From Novosphingobium clariflavum (GTDB lineage: Bacteria; Pseudomonadota; Alphaproteobacteria; Sphingomonadales; Sphingomonadaceae), in the NCBI RefSeq assembly GCF_026420865.1, contig NZ_JAPCWC010000001.1:434001-498000 (forward strand): a DNA stretch of 64,000 bases, given 5' to 3'. Position numbers and translations under genes: made by a program. This document shows, one piece after another, positions 6,648-16,550 of this stretch (position 1 is the stretch's first letter; every line of letters begins with the position of its first letter). Under the pieces are notes generated by a model. The model searched no databases and was not told where the DNA came from. It saw only the letters and a program-made list of their open reading frames with translations.

Positions 6648-9443
6648 TCACTTGAACGTGAAGCGCGCGCCGATCGAGAAGGTACGAGCCAGCAGCGTGG
6701 TGGCAAGATTGTCGGTGGTCGCCCCCCCGGCATCCCCGAACTTGTAGTAGCTCTGCTGCTTCGACTTGGTGAGATTGGTCGCGTCAAACGTCACCCCGAT
6801 GTCGTGCGTCACGTTCCAGGTCAGCTGGAAGTCGAGGCTTTCCTCGGACTTGTACCAGATGCCGATCGGGTTCGCGAACAGGCTGGATTCGTTGTTGTGC
6901 AGGAAGCCCTTGCGCCAGACATAGGACAGGCGGGCATTGAACGGCCCCCGGTCATAGGCCAGCGTCGCGTTGTACGACAGTTTCGACACGTCGAAGAAAG
7001 CCGACTTGGTATAGCCGGTGATGGTGCCAGCCGAATCCGAGGTGGGAATGGTCTGGCTCGAATCCAGCACCGTCAGGCTGCCCTGGAAGCCCAGGCCGTC
7101 GAGCACGCTGGGCAGATAGTGCGGGAAGTAGGTGAGGCCCAGTTCCACGCCCTTCAGCACGCCGTCCGAGGCATTGACCGGCTTGGTCACCACGAAATAG
7201 TCGGTCGCCCCGGCCACGATGCCGTTGTTGGGAATGTAGGTCATGACCGGCAGACTAACCACGAGGCCGTCGATCTCGCGGCGGAAGGCAGTGACGGTGA
7301 TCGCGCTGTCGCGGTCGAAATACCATTCGAGCGCAAGGTCGAAGTTCTTCGAATGGGTCGGCTTGAGGTTCGCGTTGCCTGCCGATCCGCTGCCATAGCC
7401 CACGCTGGTGAGGTCTCCCGTCAGCGAATAGGTCGGATTGACGTCGGTGAAGCTCGGCCGGCGCAGCGTCTCACCATAGTTGAAGCGCAGGCGCAGCTTG
7501 TCGGTGATCGCATAACGCGCCGTGAAGCTGGGCAGGAACTTCGCCGAACCTGATCCCGCGCGGGTCAAGGCATAGTCGTTGTAACGGTCGAAGAAGTTGT
7601 AATCGCTCGCCACGTTGACGTAGCGCACGCCGGCTTCGAGATCGAGCGGACGTCCGAAGATCGTCGCCTGAGCATCGGCCATGACGTAGGCGGTCATGGT
7701 GATCTCGTCGATGTCAAAAGTCTTGTTGAGCGTCAACTGATCGGACGTTGCCAGTCCGTAGAGACCACGGACATAGTCGGCGTTATTGTAAAGCCAAGAT
7801 CCGTCCACCGTCATCCAGCTGCGGGGCACATCGGCCTCGCCGCTCATGAAACCGGAATTGGTGAAATAGGCCGCCTCGGGCAGCGTCGTCAGGCTGACTC
7901 CGAGGCTGTTCGCGTCGGCGGTACGGCTGTAGCTCGACGCCTTGCGGTCGTCGTAGCGCAGACCCGCCTTGATGCGGCGCAGGAAGCCTTCGTCCCAGCT
8001 GTAGTAACCGTCCAACTGTGCCGTCACGGCGCTGCCCTTGTCGCGCTCGGCGTTGTCGTAAAGCTGTGCGACGTTCCAGCTGGAGGCCTGGGTCAGCAGG
8101 GAATCGTCATCGAAGTGATAGGAGGGGACGCCGCCGCCGGAATTGAAGTCCGCGGTGATCTGGTTCGCCGTGCGATCGGTGCGCATGGCAATGAACGAGG
8201 TCTTGTAGACGCTGTCCTGATAAGCGAGATCCGCGGTGATCTTGCCGTGACCGTCACCGACGTCCCACTGGCCGTTCAGGGCATAGACGTAGCTGTCGGT
8301 ACTGTTTTTCGTATAGTCGCCGCTATTGAACCCGTAGACATCGTCCACCGTGCGCGACTTGATGATGTTGGTGCCATCATAAGTCTCGAATGCACCGGGA
8401 TTGCTCCAATAGTCGACATAGCTGAACATCATGTCGCTGTAGAGCGAGCCGCGGAAGCCCGTGTAATACATCTCGGCGGTGTAGACCGAAGAGCTGTTCG
8501 GGGCCCACTGCAAGGCGACATTGAAGGATGGCCGCTTGCGGGTGCCGTACTGGTCGGTCGAGAATACCGCATCGCGCGAGAGGTAATAGGGCACCTCGAC
8601 GCCGTTGTAGTTGATCGTCGAACCCGGCGTCGTCGGCAGGCCTTCGTTAAGCCCGGGCGTCCAGCCCGAGAAGATTCGCTCGAGCGGGGACAGCCCCGAT
8701 CCATCCGTTGGATTTTCCGTCGCGAAAGGCACCAGCGCGCCGGCCGTCACCGTTTCGTTGCGGTACTTGGTCTTGCTGTAGCTGCCGTTGACGAGGATGC
8801 CGATGTCGCCGATCCCGGTTTCCCAGCGGTCAGAGACCAGCAGCGCCACGTTGGGATTGTAGCTGTCGGCAATCTCGTTGTAAGTGCCGCGCACCAGGCC
8901 CGAGACGGCAAAACCGTCGAAATCGAACGGACGGCGGGTCTTGACGTCGATCTGCCCGGCAAGCCCGGTTTCGAGCTGGTCTGCCGAGCGCGTCTTGAAG
9001 ACGTCCACCTGCTTGACGAGGTTCGCCGAGATGTCCTGCAGCGAGAACGACTGCCCGGTGGAGGTGAAGATGTTGCGGCCGTTCATCGTCGTGGCCGCGT
9101 CGGGAAGGCCGCGAATGGTGATGGTGGCGGCCTCGCCGCCGGCCCGGTCGGTGATCTGGATGCCGGTCACGCGCTGGAGCGCTTCGACGACGTTATTGTC
9201 CGGCAATTTACCGACGTCCTCGGCGACGATCGAATCGACGATCTGCACCGAATCCTTGCGCACGTTGAGCGCGCCGACGATCGACGCTCGCACGCCCGTG
9301 ACGATGATGTCCTCGGCGCTGGGCTCTGCACGTTCCGTGCCATCGCCGCTGTTTGCAGGGACAGAGTCCTGCGCATGGGCAACACCGGCAAGGCCGAGCG
9401 CCAGAATGGATACGGTGCAAAACGCAAATGGCTTGAGCGCCAT
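6648..9443 (-). CDS. TonB-dependent receptor (Xanthomonas/Caulobacter type)
   Basis: 931 aa. It has a signal peptide (LALGLAGVAHAQ), a TonB box-like DIIVTGVRAS at about residue 45, and a plug with LPDNNVVEALQRVTGIQI and ATITIRGLPD. The barrel ends in FSIGARFTFK. The order VTG, then KLPDNNVVEALQRV, is typical of the large sphingomonad/Xanthomonas receptor family, many of which take up carbohydrates or their derivatives; the ligand is not determinable here. The start ATG at 9443 is preceded by AGGGAGG. It is transcribed toward tonB, and its promoter region is shared with the divergent response regulator and contains a perfect palindrome at 9507-9523. Confidence 0.93.
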   Translation of the reverse strand: MALKPFAFCTVSILALGLAGVAHAQDSVPANSGDGTERAEPSAEDIIVTGVRASIVGALNVRKDSVQIVDSIVAEDVGKLPDNNVVEALQRVTGIQITDRAGGEAATITIRGLPDAATTMNGRNIFTSTGQSFSLQDISANLVKQVDVFKTRSADQLETGLAGQIDVKTRRPFDFDGFAVSGLVRGTYNEIADSYNPNVALLVSDRWETGIGDIGILVNGSYSKTKYRNETVTAGALVPFATENPTDGSGLSPLERIFSGWTPGLNEGLPTTPGSTINYNGVEVPYYLSRDAVFSTDQYGTRKRPSFNVALQWAPNSSSVYTAEMYYTGFRGSLYSDMMFSYVDYWSNPGAFETYDGTNIIKSRTVDDVYGFNSGDYTKNSTDSYVYALNGQWDVGDGHGKITADLAYQDSVYKTSFIAMRTDRTANQITADFNSGGGVPSYHFDDDSLLTQASSWNVAQLYDNAERDKGSAVTAQLDGYYSWDEGFLRRIKAGLRYDDRKASSYSRTADANSLGVSLTTLPEAAYFTNSGFMSGEADVPRSWMTVDGSWLYNNADYVRGLYGLATSDQLTLNKTFDIDEITMTAYVMADAQATIFGRPLDLEAGVRYVNVASDYNFFDRYNDYALTRAGSGSAKFLPSFTARYAITDKLRLRFNYGETLRRPSFTDVNPTYSLTGDLTSVGYGSGSAGNANLKPTHSKNFDLALEWYFDRDSAITVTAFRREIDGLVVSLPVMTYIPNNGIVAGATDYFVVTKPVNASDGVLKGVELGLTYFPHYLPSVLDGLGFQGSLTVLDSSQTIPTSDSAGTITGYTKSAFFDVSKLSYNATLAYDRGPFNARLSYVWRKGFLHNNESSLFANPIGIWYKSEESLDFQLTWNVTHDIGVTFDATNLTKSKQQSYYKFGDAGGATTDNLATTLLARTFSIGARFTFK

Positions 9444-9506
9444 GGATCAACCCTCCCTGAGGGGCTGGCCGATTACCATGCCCCATATCGACGAAGCAGA
9501 CCGCTT

Positions 9507-9523
9507 AATTAGTCTGACTAATT
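9507..9523. promoter_or_regulatory. Perfect palindrome in the receptor promoter region (GntR/FadR-type operator candidate)
   Basis: AATTAGTC-T-GACTAATT is a 17-bp perfect palindrome, 64 bp upstream of the receptor start. Its centre, TAGTCTGACTA, fits the TNGTNNNACNA form known for FadR-type GntR regulators. No GntR gene is in the window, so the binder would be encoded elsewhere. Confidence 0.5.
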
Positions 9524-9574
9524 CGATATGGCCGGCAATGCGCGATTTGTGGGTAAAGACTTCGCAAGCCCTGC

Positions 9575-9590
9575 GTAAAGTTTTCGTAAT
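9575..9590 (+). promoter_or_regulatory. GTAAA-N6-GTAAT direct repeat upstream of response regulator
   Basis: The two GTAAW pentamers are spaced one helical turn (11 bp) apart, 51 bp before the regulator start at 9641. A further GTAAA is at 9553-9557. CpxR-type regulators bind GTAAA-N5-GTAAA-like repeats. A similar site occurs upstream of macA (16284-16299), suggesting autoregulation and control of the pump. Confidence 0.5.
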
Positions 9591-9640
9591 GCCCCCAGAC
9601 ACAGGCTGACAACCGCGCCCGATTGCGCCATCAGGATCGC

Positions 9641-10342
9641 GTGGAAGAGGACGCCAAACGCATATTGCTGATCGACGACGATCTCGAACTGGGCGCGATG
9701 CTCGGCGAGTATCTGGAAAGTGAAGGGTTTCGCGTCGAGATCGTGGCCGACGGACTGGCCGGGATGCAGCGGGCCGTGTCCGGCGAACACGACGCTATTG
9801 TCCTGGATATCATGCTGCCACGCCTCAACGGCATCGAACTGCTGCGCCAGCTTCGCGAGACCAATGAGGTTCCGGTCATCATGCTTTCCGCACGCGGCGA
9901 CGAGGTCGACAAGGTGATCGGCCTGGAACTGGACGCCGACGATTACGTGGCCAAGCCCTGTTATCCGCGTGAACTGGTTGCCCGCATCCGTGCGAACTTG
10001 CGTCGCCATCAGCCCTCGGAACGGGGCGCACCGGCCCCTGCCATGCTCACCGCCGGGCGGTTGGAAGTCCAGGTCGCCGCACGCAAGGCATTGTGGCAGG
10101 GCAAGCTGGTCGAACTGACGGCATCCGAATTCAACATCCTGCTGGTGCTGCTGCGCGCCGGCGAGGCGGTGGCGACCAAGGACGATCTGTCGCTGCGCGG
10201 CCTTGGCCGACCTCGTCAAAGTTACGATCGCAGCGTCGACGTTCATGTCAGCAACCTCAGGATCAAGCTGGAAGCCGTTTCGCAGGGCGGCGCGCGGGTC
10301 GAAACGATCCGGGGTGTCGGCTACAGATTGCAGGTGAAATGA
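9641..10342 (+). CDS. OmpR/CpxR-type response regulator
   Basis: About 233 aa from GTG 9641. A TTG at 9623 would add 6 residues but has no close ribosome site. The receiver domain shows the acidic pocket LLIDDD, the phosphoacceptor Asp in IVLDIMLP (residue 56 from the GTG), Ser in MLSARG and Lys in VAKP. The C-terminal winged helix (about residues 130-233) has LTASEFNILLVL, DVHVSNLRIKL and TIRGVGYRL. It overlaps the following sensor kinase by ATGA. The pair converges on the macAB-nodT operon, and GTAA-type repeats before both suggest that it controls the pump. Residues resemble CpxR more than PhoB, but the signal is unknown. Confidence 0.93.
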   Translation: MEEDAKRILLIDDDLELGAMLGEYLESEGFRVEIVADGLAGMQRAVSGEHDAIVLDIMLPRLNGIELLRQLRETNEVPVIMLSARGDEVDKVIGLELDADDYVAKPCYPRELVARIRANLRRHQPSERGAPAPAMLTAGRLEVQVAARKALWQGKLVELTASEFNILLVLLRAGEAVATKDDLSLRGLGRPRQSYDRSVDVHVSNLRIKLEAVSQGGARVETIRGVGYRLQVK

Positions 10343-11667
10343 CCCGTCGGCGGCTGTTCTGGAAGATCCTGCTGGGTTTCATTTTCACCTTCCTGCTGAT
10401 GACGCAGGCGGTGTGGCTGCTTTTTGCGCTCCATGACGACCGCGAGCGCGAGCTTCCCCCGTTCCTGATGTCCAGCCAGATCGGTCCCGCCGTACTGGAG
10501 GCGGGGACCCAGGCGGTGCGCGCGGGCGGGCGTTCCCGGTTCGACAGCATGGTCGCCGATTTGCCGCCGGACCAGCGTGACCATATCCTGCTGCTGGATC
10601 CCGGCACGGCCAGACCATCGGCGGACGACCACGAGAATGCCGTGATCGACCGGCAGGTCAGCGATCCCGCCGGCCGCGCCTACGTCCTGCGCTTCCGCTA
10701 TCATGCGAACCAACCGCCCTGGCGTTTCAACGTCCCGCCGGAACTCCTGGTCATCGGCTTGCTCGCCGGGATCATCTTCAGCGCCTTCCTGGCCTGGTAT
10801 CTGGTACGGCCGATCAACCACTTGCGGCGCGGTTTCCAGCGCCTGGCCCGGGGTGAACTGACGACCCGGGTCTCCCCCCAGATCGGCAGTCGCCGCGACG
10901 AAGTGGCCGACCTTGCCCACGAATTCGACAGCATGGCCGCCCGTCTCCAGCAACTCGTGGAAAGCCGCGACCGGTTGCTCCACGACGTGTCGCATGAACT
11001 GCGCTCGCCGCTGGCGCGGCTGCAACTGGCCATCGCCCTTACGCGGCAGTCGCCATCACGCTTCGACAGTTCCATGGACCGGATCGAGCACGAAGTGGAC
11101 CGGCTCGAGGGGCTTGTCGGCGAACTGCTCACTCTGGCCCGCGCCGAGAACGATCAGCACCCGGGCGACGAGTATTTCGACATCAGCGGCATCGCCGAGA
11201 GCATCGTCGCCGACGCCCGCTACGAAGCAGAGCCGCGCGGTATCGAAATCTCTTTCGGCGCGCTGGCGCTCCCTCCGGAACTGGCCGAGGATCCGCCGTG
11301 CGTGCGCGGGAACGCCGAACTGATCCACCGCGCCGTCGACAACGTCGTGCGCAATGCCCTGCGCTTCACCCCGCGCGACGGCCACATCGCGGTCCGCGCC
11401 GAGTACCTGCCGGAAGCCCGTCTGTTTCGGATCTCGGTGATCGACGAAGGCCCCGGCGTCAGTGCGGAACTGGCCGGTGCGATGTTCGAGCCTTTCGTGC
11501 GCGGCATGCCCGGTGGCAGCAATCTCGGGCTCGGACTGGCCATCGCCTCGCGTGCGGTGGCGGCCCATCGCGGCCGGATCTTTGCCACCAACCGCGACAC
11601 CGGCGGTCTTGTCGTGACGATCGAACTCCCGGCAGGCGAACTGCCCGCTCCGGTTACGGCGCCGTAG
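10339..11667 (+). CDS. Sensor histidine kinase (CpxA-like)
   Basis: 442 aa, starting at ATG 10339 inside the regulator stop (ATGA overlap). A first membrane segment (about residues 7-30) is followed by a short periplasmic domain of about 100 residues. A second membrane segment (about 135-158) leads to HAMP (VRPINHLRRGFQRLARGEL). The HisKA box HDVSHELRSPLARL has His at about residue 219. The ATPase domain has NVVRNALRF, DEGPGV and GLGLAIASRAV. It should phosphorylate the preceding regulator. Its 3' end overlaps the convergent nodT gene by 14 bp, so transcription of the two operons may interfere. Confidence 0.92.
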   Translation: MTRRRLFWKILLGFIFTFLLMTQAVWLLFALHDDRERELPPFLMSSQIGPAVLEAGTQAVRAGGRSRFDSMVADLPPDQRDHILLLDPGTARPSADDHENAVIDRQVSDPAGRAYVLRFRYHANQPPWRFNVPPELLVIGLLAGIIFSAFLAWYLVRPINHLRRGFQRLARGELTTRVSPQIGSRRDEVADLAHEFDSMAARLQQLVESRDRLLHDVSHELRSPLARLQLAIALTRQSPSRFDSSMDRIEHEVDRLEGLVGELLTLARAENDQHPGDEYFDISGIAESIVADARYEAEPRGIEISFGALALPPELAEDPPCVRGNAELIHRAVDNVVRNALRFTPRDGHIAVRAEYLPEARLFRISVIDEGPGVSAELAGAMFEPFVRGMPGGSNLGLGLAIASRAVAAHRGRIFATNRDTGGLVVTIELPAGELPAPVTAP

Positions 11668-13057
11668 CCTCGGCGGGATCTCCGCCAAGTGCCTGATAGA
11701 CCGCAACTTGCGCCACCAGCTGATTGTAACGGTTCTGGATCAGGCCGGTTCGCGCGGTTCGCAGGCGTTCCTGGGCATCGAGCCAGTCGCGCAGGGGAAT
11801 CGCCCCGGCGCGGTACTGCCGCGCATAAAGCGCCTCGGCATCACGCGCCGCCTCGTAGTTGGCCTGCGCGAAGCGCCCCTGCTTCACGTATTGCTCGCGT
11901 GCAGAGAGGGAAACCTGCGTGTCGCGCAGCGCGTCGTAGAATGTCTGACGGAAATCCTGAACGGCAATATCGTAATCGGCCCGGGCAATGCCGGTACCGA
12001 GGCGCACTTTCTCCGGATTGAGTTCTGCCAGCGATAGTGCCGCTCCAAGGCTTGCGGCCGGATTGGAAAAGAACGTGAGCAGCGAGGAACTCGCGGTGCC
12101 CAGCGCTCCGGTGAGGCTGAAGCTGGGATAATAGCTCGCCGCCGTCGCATCGCTGGTCGCCAGTGTCTTGCGCAGGCGCAGTTCGGCGGCGGCAAGGTCC
12201 GGGCGCCGCGACAGCAGCGAAGCGGGAACCCCGACAGCGATTTCGGGCAATGGCTGCGCGGGCAGCACGGTCAGTTCGGTGCCGTCATAGGACTGCTGGT
12301 CCAGCAGTGCGGCGATTGTCTTGAGCGCCGAGACCCGCGCCTGCACCAACTGCGTCTGCGCGGATTCCTGCGCCGCGACCGATTGCTGGGCATCGCGCAG
12401 TTCGAGCCGCGAGACCGCGCCTGCATCATACTGTCGCTGCACCAGTTCCAGCGCGCGGCGCACGTAGGCCAGGCTTTGTTCGCCGATGGCGACCTGCTCG
12501 TTGGCATAGCCGAGCTGCCACCATGCCTCTGCGGTCGTCGCGATCAGCGACAGGCGGGTTTCCGCCAGATCCTGCGCGCTGGCCCGGGCTTCCCATTGCG
12601 CGGCATCCGCCGCTGCGCCGAGGCGACCGAACAAGTCCAGTTCCCAGGATACGCCAAGCGAAGCAGCACTGCTCTTGCTCCACGCCGAACCGCCCTGCAA
12701 CGCCTTGGAGCCATCCGTGGAAAGGCTTGCCGTGCCGCTCGGGAACAGGCCCTGGCGTGCCTGTTCGGCCGAAAGATGCGCCTGCTTCAGCCTGAGCCCC
12801 GCTGCCGCAAGATCGGCATTGGCAGCCAGCACCTGAGCGACCAGCGTCGTCAGCCGGGGATCGCCAAACGCATTCCACCACGGCGCGCCCGCTGTCCCTG
12901 GCGCGCCCGGCGCGGCCTGGTCCCAGGTCGCCGCCACGGGCAGTTCCGGCGCGGCATATTGCGAGCGCGTCACGCCCGCACAACCCCCAGTGCCTAGTAC
13001 GAGGGCCAGCGCGGTCAGCAGCGCGGGGCGAAGGAGCAGGGTCTTCGGCTCGGACAC
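11654..13057 (-). CDS. NodT-family outer-membrane efflux lipoprotein
   Basis: 467 aa from the GTG at 13057, 4 bp after the macB stop. The longest ORF start would lie inside macB. The N-terminus has a lipoprotein signal with LGTGGC as lipobox. Two OEP repeats typical of TolC-like trimeric channels follow, with LELRDAQQSVAAQ and PASLLSRRPDLAAAE. It should form the outer-membrane duct for the MacA-MacB pump encoded just upstream in the same operon. It is the last gene of macA-macB-nodT and converges with the sensor kinase. Confidence 0.92.
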   Translation of the reverse strand: MSEPKTLLLRPALLTALALVLGTGGCAGVTRSQYAAPELPVAATWDQAAPGAPGTAGAPWWNAFGDPRLTTLVAQVLAANADLAAAGLRLKQAHLSAEQARQGLFPSGTASLSTDGSKALQGGSAWSKSSAASLGVSWELDLFGRLGAAADAAQWEARASAQDLAETRLSLIATTAEAWWQLGYANEQVAIGEQSLAYVRRALELVQRQYDAGAVSRLELRDAQQSVAAQESAQTQLVQARVSALKTIAALLDQQSYDGTELTVLPAQPLPEIAVGVPASLLSRRPDLAAAELRLRKTLATSDATAASYYPSFSLTGALGTASSSLLTFFSNPAASLGAALSLAELNPEKVRLGTGIARADYDIAVQDFRQTFYDALRDTQVSLSAREQYVKQGRFAQANYEAARDAEALYARQYRAGAIPLRDWLDAQERLRTARTGLIQNRYNQLVAQVAVYQALGGDPAEATAP

Positions 13058-13061
13058 GGGA

Positions 13062-15011
13062 TCAGTCTCTCGAAAGGGCATCGACCGGGTCGAGCCGGGC
13101 CGCGCGGCGGGCAGGCAGGAAGCCGAAGACGACGCCGATGAGGGTGGAACAGGCAAACGCGGCCACGATCGAGGTCACCGAATAGGCCATTCGGAAGTCG
13201 ATCGGCGTGAACGAGACGGCCACGCCCACCGCCAGCGACAGGCCGACGCCGATCACCCCGCCTATGAGGCAGACCAGCACCGCTTCGATCAGGAACTGCT
13301 GGAGAATGTCCGACTGGCGCGCACCAACGGCCATGCGGACGCCGATCTCCGCGGTGCGCTCGGTGACGGACACCAGCATGATGTTCATCACGCCGATTCC
13401 GCCGACGATCAGCGCGATCACCGCGATGGCGGCGATCAGCAGCGTCATCGTGTTGGTGGCATTGGTGATGGTCTGGCGAATGTCGTCGGAGTTGCTGATG
13501 AAGAAGTCGGTGGTGCCGTGGCGCTTGGCAAGCAACTGCGTGACCGCTGTTTCGGCCGCTGCCGTCGAGGTATCGTCGCTGACGCGCACGGTGATGCTGG
13601 AGAGATAGGTCTGCCCCAGCATGCGGCTCATCGCCGTGGTGTAGGGCACATAGGCGGTCAGGCTGTCGCTGCCGCCGAACCCCTGTTGCTGCGTGCCGAC
13701 CACGCCGACGATGCGCGCGGGCACCTTGCCGAGCAGCACGACTTTGCCGAGCGGATCCTCGCCACTGGGGAACAGGGTGTCGCGCGAGTTCTCGTCGATC
13801 ACGACGTCCTGCGACAGTTCATGAACGCTCTGGGCATCGAACAGGCCGCCGGACACCAGTTCGAGGCCTCGTACACGGAAGTAGTCCGCGCCTACCCCGT
13901 TGACGTTCGCGGTGGCCGCCACGTTGCGGTAGCGCGCGGTCACGCTGGTCGAGACACTGGGCGTTACGCTGTCGACATAGGGAAGCTGGGCCAGGGCATC
14001 GGCATCGGCGTCCTTCAGCGTCTCGATCTTGGCCGAGCGCATGTCGCCGAAGCTCTTGCCGGGGTAGATCGTCAGCGTATTGGTGCCCAGGCTGCTGATG
14101 TCGGAGAGGATCTTTTCCTGCGCACCGCCGCCAAGCGCCACCACCGAAACAACCGAGGCGATGCCGATGATGATGCCCAGCATCGTCAGGAATGTGCGCA
14201 GCTTGTGCGCCGACATCGCCAGCACCGCCATCCGGAATGCCTCGCGGAACCGGTCGACCACCTGCTGCAGGCCGCTGGCGACCGGCGCGGCTTTCTGCAC
14301 CGCCGGGCGCGCCGCGCTGTCGCGGGTACGGCGATCGTCGATGATCTCGCCGTCGCGGATTTCGATGATGCGGTCGGCATGCTCGGCCACTTTCATGTCG
14401 TGGGTGACGAGGATGACCGTATGCCCCTCGGCGTGAAGTTCGCCGAGAATGCGCATCACTTCGACGCCGCTCGCGGAATCCAGCGCGCCGGTCGGTTCGT
14501 CGGCGAAGATCACCTCGCCGCCGTTCATCAGCGCGCGCGCGATCGAGACGCGCTGCTGCTGGCCGCCGGAAAGCTGTCCCGGCCGGTGCCCGGTACGCTC
14601 GCCCAGGCCAAGCCGGGCGAGGATTTCGCGTGCACGCCCTGCCCGCTCGCCGCGCGCGCGGCCGGCATAGACCGCAGGCACTTCGACGTTCCCGAGGGCG
14701 GAAAGGTCGGTGAGGAGGTGGTAGCGCTGGAAGATGAAGCCGAAATGCTCTCGCCGCAGCGCCGCCAATTCGTCCGGCTCGAGATCGCCGGTGTCGCGGC
14801 CGTTGATCCTGTAGGAACCGGAAGTCGGCCGGTCGAGACAGCCCAGGATGTTCATCAGCGTCGACTTGCCCGAACCGGACTGGCCGACAATGGCTACCAT
14901 CTCACCCGCCTCGATCGACAGGTCGATGTCCTTGAGGGCGGCGAAGACGCCGTCGCCCGAGGGATACTCGCGCCGGACGTGCGAGAGAGAAATGAGCGGA
15001 GTGCGGGTCAT
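13062..15011 (-). CDS. macB: MacB-type ABC exporter, ATPase fused to FtsX-like permease
   Basis: 649 aa from ATG 15011 ([12 protein letters not shown]); the upstream ORF extension overlaps macA and is not needed. The N-terminal ABC domain (about residues 1-230) has Walker [10 protein letters not shown], signature LSGGQQQR and Walker [14 protein letters not shown] membrane segment (about 275-300) precedes a large periplasmic MacB_PCD domain, and three C-terminal helices form the FtsX permease ([15 protein letters not shown]). MacB with MacA and TolC exports macrolides, lipopeptides or siderophore-like molecules. Gene order macA-macB-nodT is intact, with a 19-bp gap from macA. Confidence 0.94.
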   Translation of the reverse strand: MTRTPLISLSHVRREYPSGDGVFAALKDIDLSIEAGEMVAIVGQSGSGKSTLMNILGCLDRPTSGSYRINGRDTGDLEPDELAALRREHFGFIFQRYHLLTDLSALGNVEVPAVYAGRARGERAGRAREILARLGLGERTGHRPGQLSGGQQQRVSIARALMNGGEVIFADEPTGALDSASGVEVMRILGELHAEGHTVILVTHDMKVAEHADRIIEIRDGEIIDDRRTRDSAARPAVQKAAPVASGLQQVVDRFREAFRMAVLAMSAHKLRTFLTMLGIIIGIASVVSVVALGGGAQEKILSDISSLGTNTLTIYPGKSFGDMRSAKIETLKDADADALAQLPYVDSVTPSVSTSVTARYRNVAATANVNGVGADYFRVRGLELVSGGLFDAQSVHELSQDVVIDENSRDTLFPSGEDPLGKVVLLGKVPARIVGVVGTQQQGFGGSDSLTAYVPYTTAMSRMLGQTYLSSITVRVSDDTSTAAAETAVTQLLAKRHGTTDFFISNSDDIRQTITNATNTMTLLIAAIAVIALIVGGIGVMNIMLVSVTERTAEIGVRMAVGARQSDILQQFLIEAVLVCLIGGVIGVGLSLAVGVAVSFTPIDFRMAYSVTSIVAAFACSTLIGVVFGFLPARRAARLDPVDALSRD

Positions 15012-15030
15012 CACGCGTCGGACCGGCGGC

Positions 15031-16227
15031 TCAGACCGGGGGCGGGCCCATCGGCCCCTGGTTGCTCTTGGTTGCCGTGCTTGCCTCGCCGACAACCACG
15101 GATTCGCCTTCCTTCAGGCCCGAAAGAACTTCGGCGCTGATGTTGTTGTCGATGCCGATACGCACCTTGCGCGCGGCGATCTTGCCGTCGTCACCCTTCA
15201 CGCGCACCGTATACGTGCCGTCCTTGCCCTTGGTGCCCAGCGCGGTCGATGGGATCGTCAGCGCATTGGCGCGTTTGGCCAGGACAATGCTGACCTTGGC
15301 GGTCATCAGCGCGCGCAGGCGGCCGTCCTCGTTGGGAACCTCGAACAGCGCGTTGTAGTAGATCGCCGAATCCGATGTGCTGGTGCTGGACGATGTCGAG
15401 CTGCTGGAATCGACCTCGTTGACGATCGATTCCGGCGCAGGTTCGATCAGCCGCAGCTTTGCCTGATACCGCTTGTCGGGATCGCCGAGGATCGTGAAAT
15501 AGACCGGCAGGTCCGGCTTCACGTTGATGACGTCGGCCTCGGACACTTCGGCCTTGACGGTCATCACGTCGAGCTTGGCGAGGATGACGATGGTCGGCGC
15601 CGACTGGTTGGCGTTGACGGTCTGTCCCTGCTTGGTGACGACCGAAACGACCACGCCGTCCATCGGTGCGGTGATCTTGGTATAGCCCAGCTGGACCTCG
15701 GCAGTATCGACGCTGACGGTCGCCGCACGGATCTGCGCCTGCAACGCATCGTAGCTGGCCTGCGCGGACTGCAGTTCGGCGCGTGCCGCCTCGAAATCGG
15801 CCTGCGAGGTCGCCTCGCCCGAACCCAGCGCCTGCTGGCGGCGATAGGCAAGCTGCGCCTTGGCCAAAGTGGCCTTGGCGCCGGCCAGTTGCGCCTGCAT
15901 GTTGGCCAGATCGGCCTTGGCGGTTTCCAGGCTGTTGGTCTGGGTGCGCTGGTCGATCATGCCGATGAGGTCGCCCTGATGGACGACATCGCCGACCGCC
16001 ACATGCAATTGCTCGAGCCGCCCGGAAACCTGCGCGCCGACGCTGACCAGTTCCTTCGGCTCCAGCGTGCCGGTGGCTTCGACGGTCTGCTCCAGTTCGC
16101 CGCGCGTGACCTTGGCCGTGGCGACGACGGGTTCGGCGGGGCCGGAAAACAGCTTCCACGCAAGGAACAGGGCAAGGGCGGCGGCAACAACGATGCCACC
16201 GATTACGAGACGGCGCTTGGTCGACAT
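15031..16227 (-). CDS. macA: MacA-type periplasmic adaptor (membrane fusion) protein
   Basis: 398 aa. An N-terminal membrane anchor ([18 protein letters not shown]) is followed by a lipoyl/barrel-sandwich part ([20 protein letters not shown]). Then comes a long helical hairpin (about residues 100-190, Ala/Gln-rich with [18 protein letters not shown]) and the beta-barrel and membrane-proximal domains. A Ser/Thr-only loop ([16 protein letters not shown]) at about residues 275-290 is low-complexity. The protein links MacB to the NodT channel. It is the first gene of the operon, with GTAA-type repeats 57-72 bp upstream. Confidence 0.94.
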   Translation of the reverse strand: MSTKRRLVIGGIVVAAALALFLAWKLFSGPAEPVVATAKVTRGELEQTVEATGTLEPKELVSVGAQVSGRLEQLHVAVGDVVHQGDLIGMIDQRTQTNSLETAKADLANMQAQLAGAKATLAKAQLAYRRQQALGSGEATSQADFEAARAELQSAQASYDALQAQIRAATVSVDTAEVQLGYTKITAPMDGVVVSVVTKQGQTVNANQSAPTIVILAKLDVMTVKAEVSEADVINVKPDLPVYFTILGDPDKRYQAKLRLIEPAPESIVNEVDSSSSTSSSTSTSDSAIYYNALFEVPNEDGRLRALMTAKVSIVLAKRANALTIPSTALGTKGKDGTYTVRVKGDDGKIAARKVRIGIDNNISAEVLSGLKEGESVVVGEASTATKSNQGPMGPPPV

Positions 16228-16550
16228 GCCCGCCGGTATGGCGGCATAACCCTGTCTTGTGGGTTAAGAGTTTGCGCGGAAATGTAAGGATTGTGTAAAT
16301 TTTGTCGCACTGAAACATGGGGTTCCAAGGCACAGGACGAGCCCGGCGACGAGCGGAGGCTACGGCGCGACGAGACTGCCGCAGCCTTGCGAATTCCCGT
16401 TGACTCCATATTCTCTACCATTACAGTTGAGATTGAAGCGACGCAGCGCCAGCAGAGGCATCACCGCCCGCCGGCGTTCCACGCTTTCCACTGCCTCGCG
16501 CTCTTCGGGTGCGGGCAGAACGAGGAAGTATCGCAAGAGGAGAGACGCAA
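16228..16550. other. 323-bp divergent promoter region of macA and DUF2188 gene
   Basis: It holds the GTAA direct repeats at 16284-16299 and an AGGAG for the gene at 16551. No further open frame, repeat or RNA gene was recognised here. Confidence 0.5.
16284..16299 (+). promoter_or_regulatory. GTAAG-N6-GTAAA direct repeat upstream of macA
   Basis: GTAAG, six bases and GTAAA, 11-bp period, 57 bp before the macA start. It has the same spacing and consensus as the 9575-9590 site upstream of the response regulator. It is a candidate binding site for that regulator. Confidence 0.5.
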
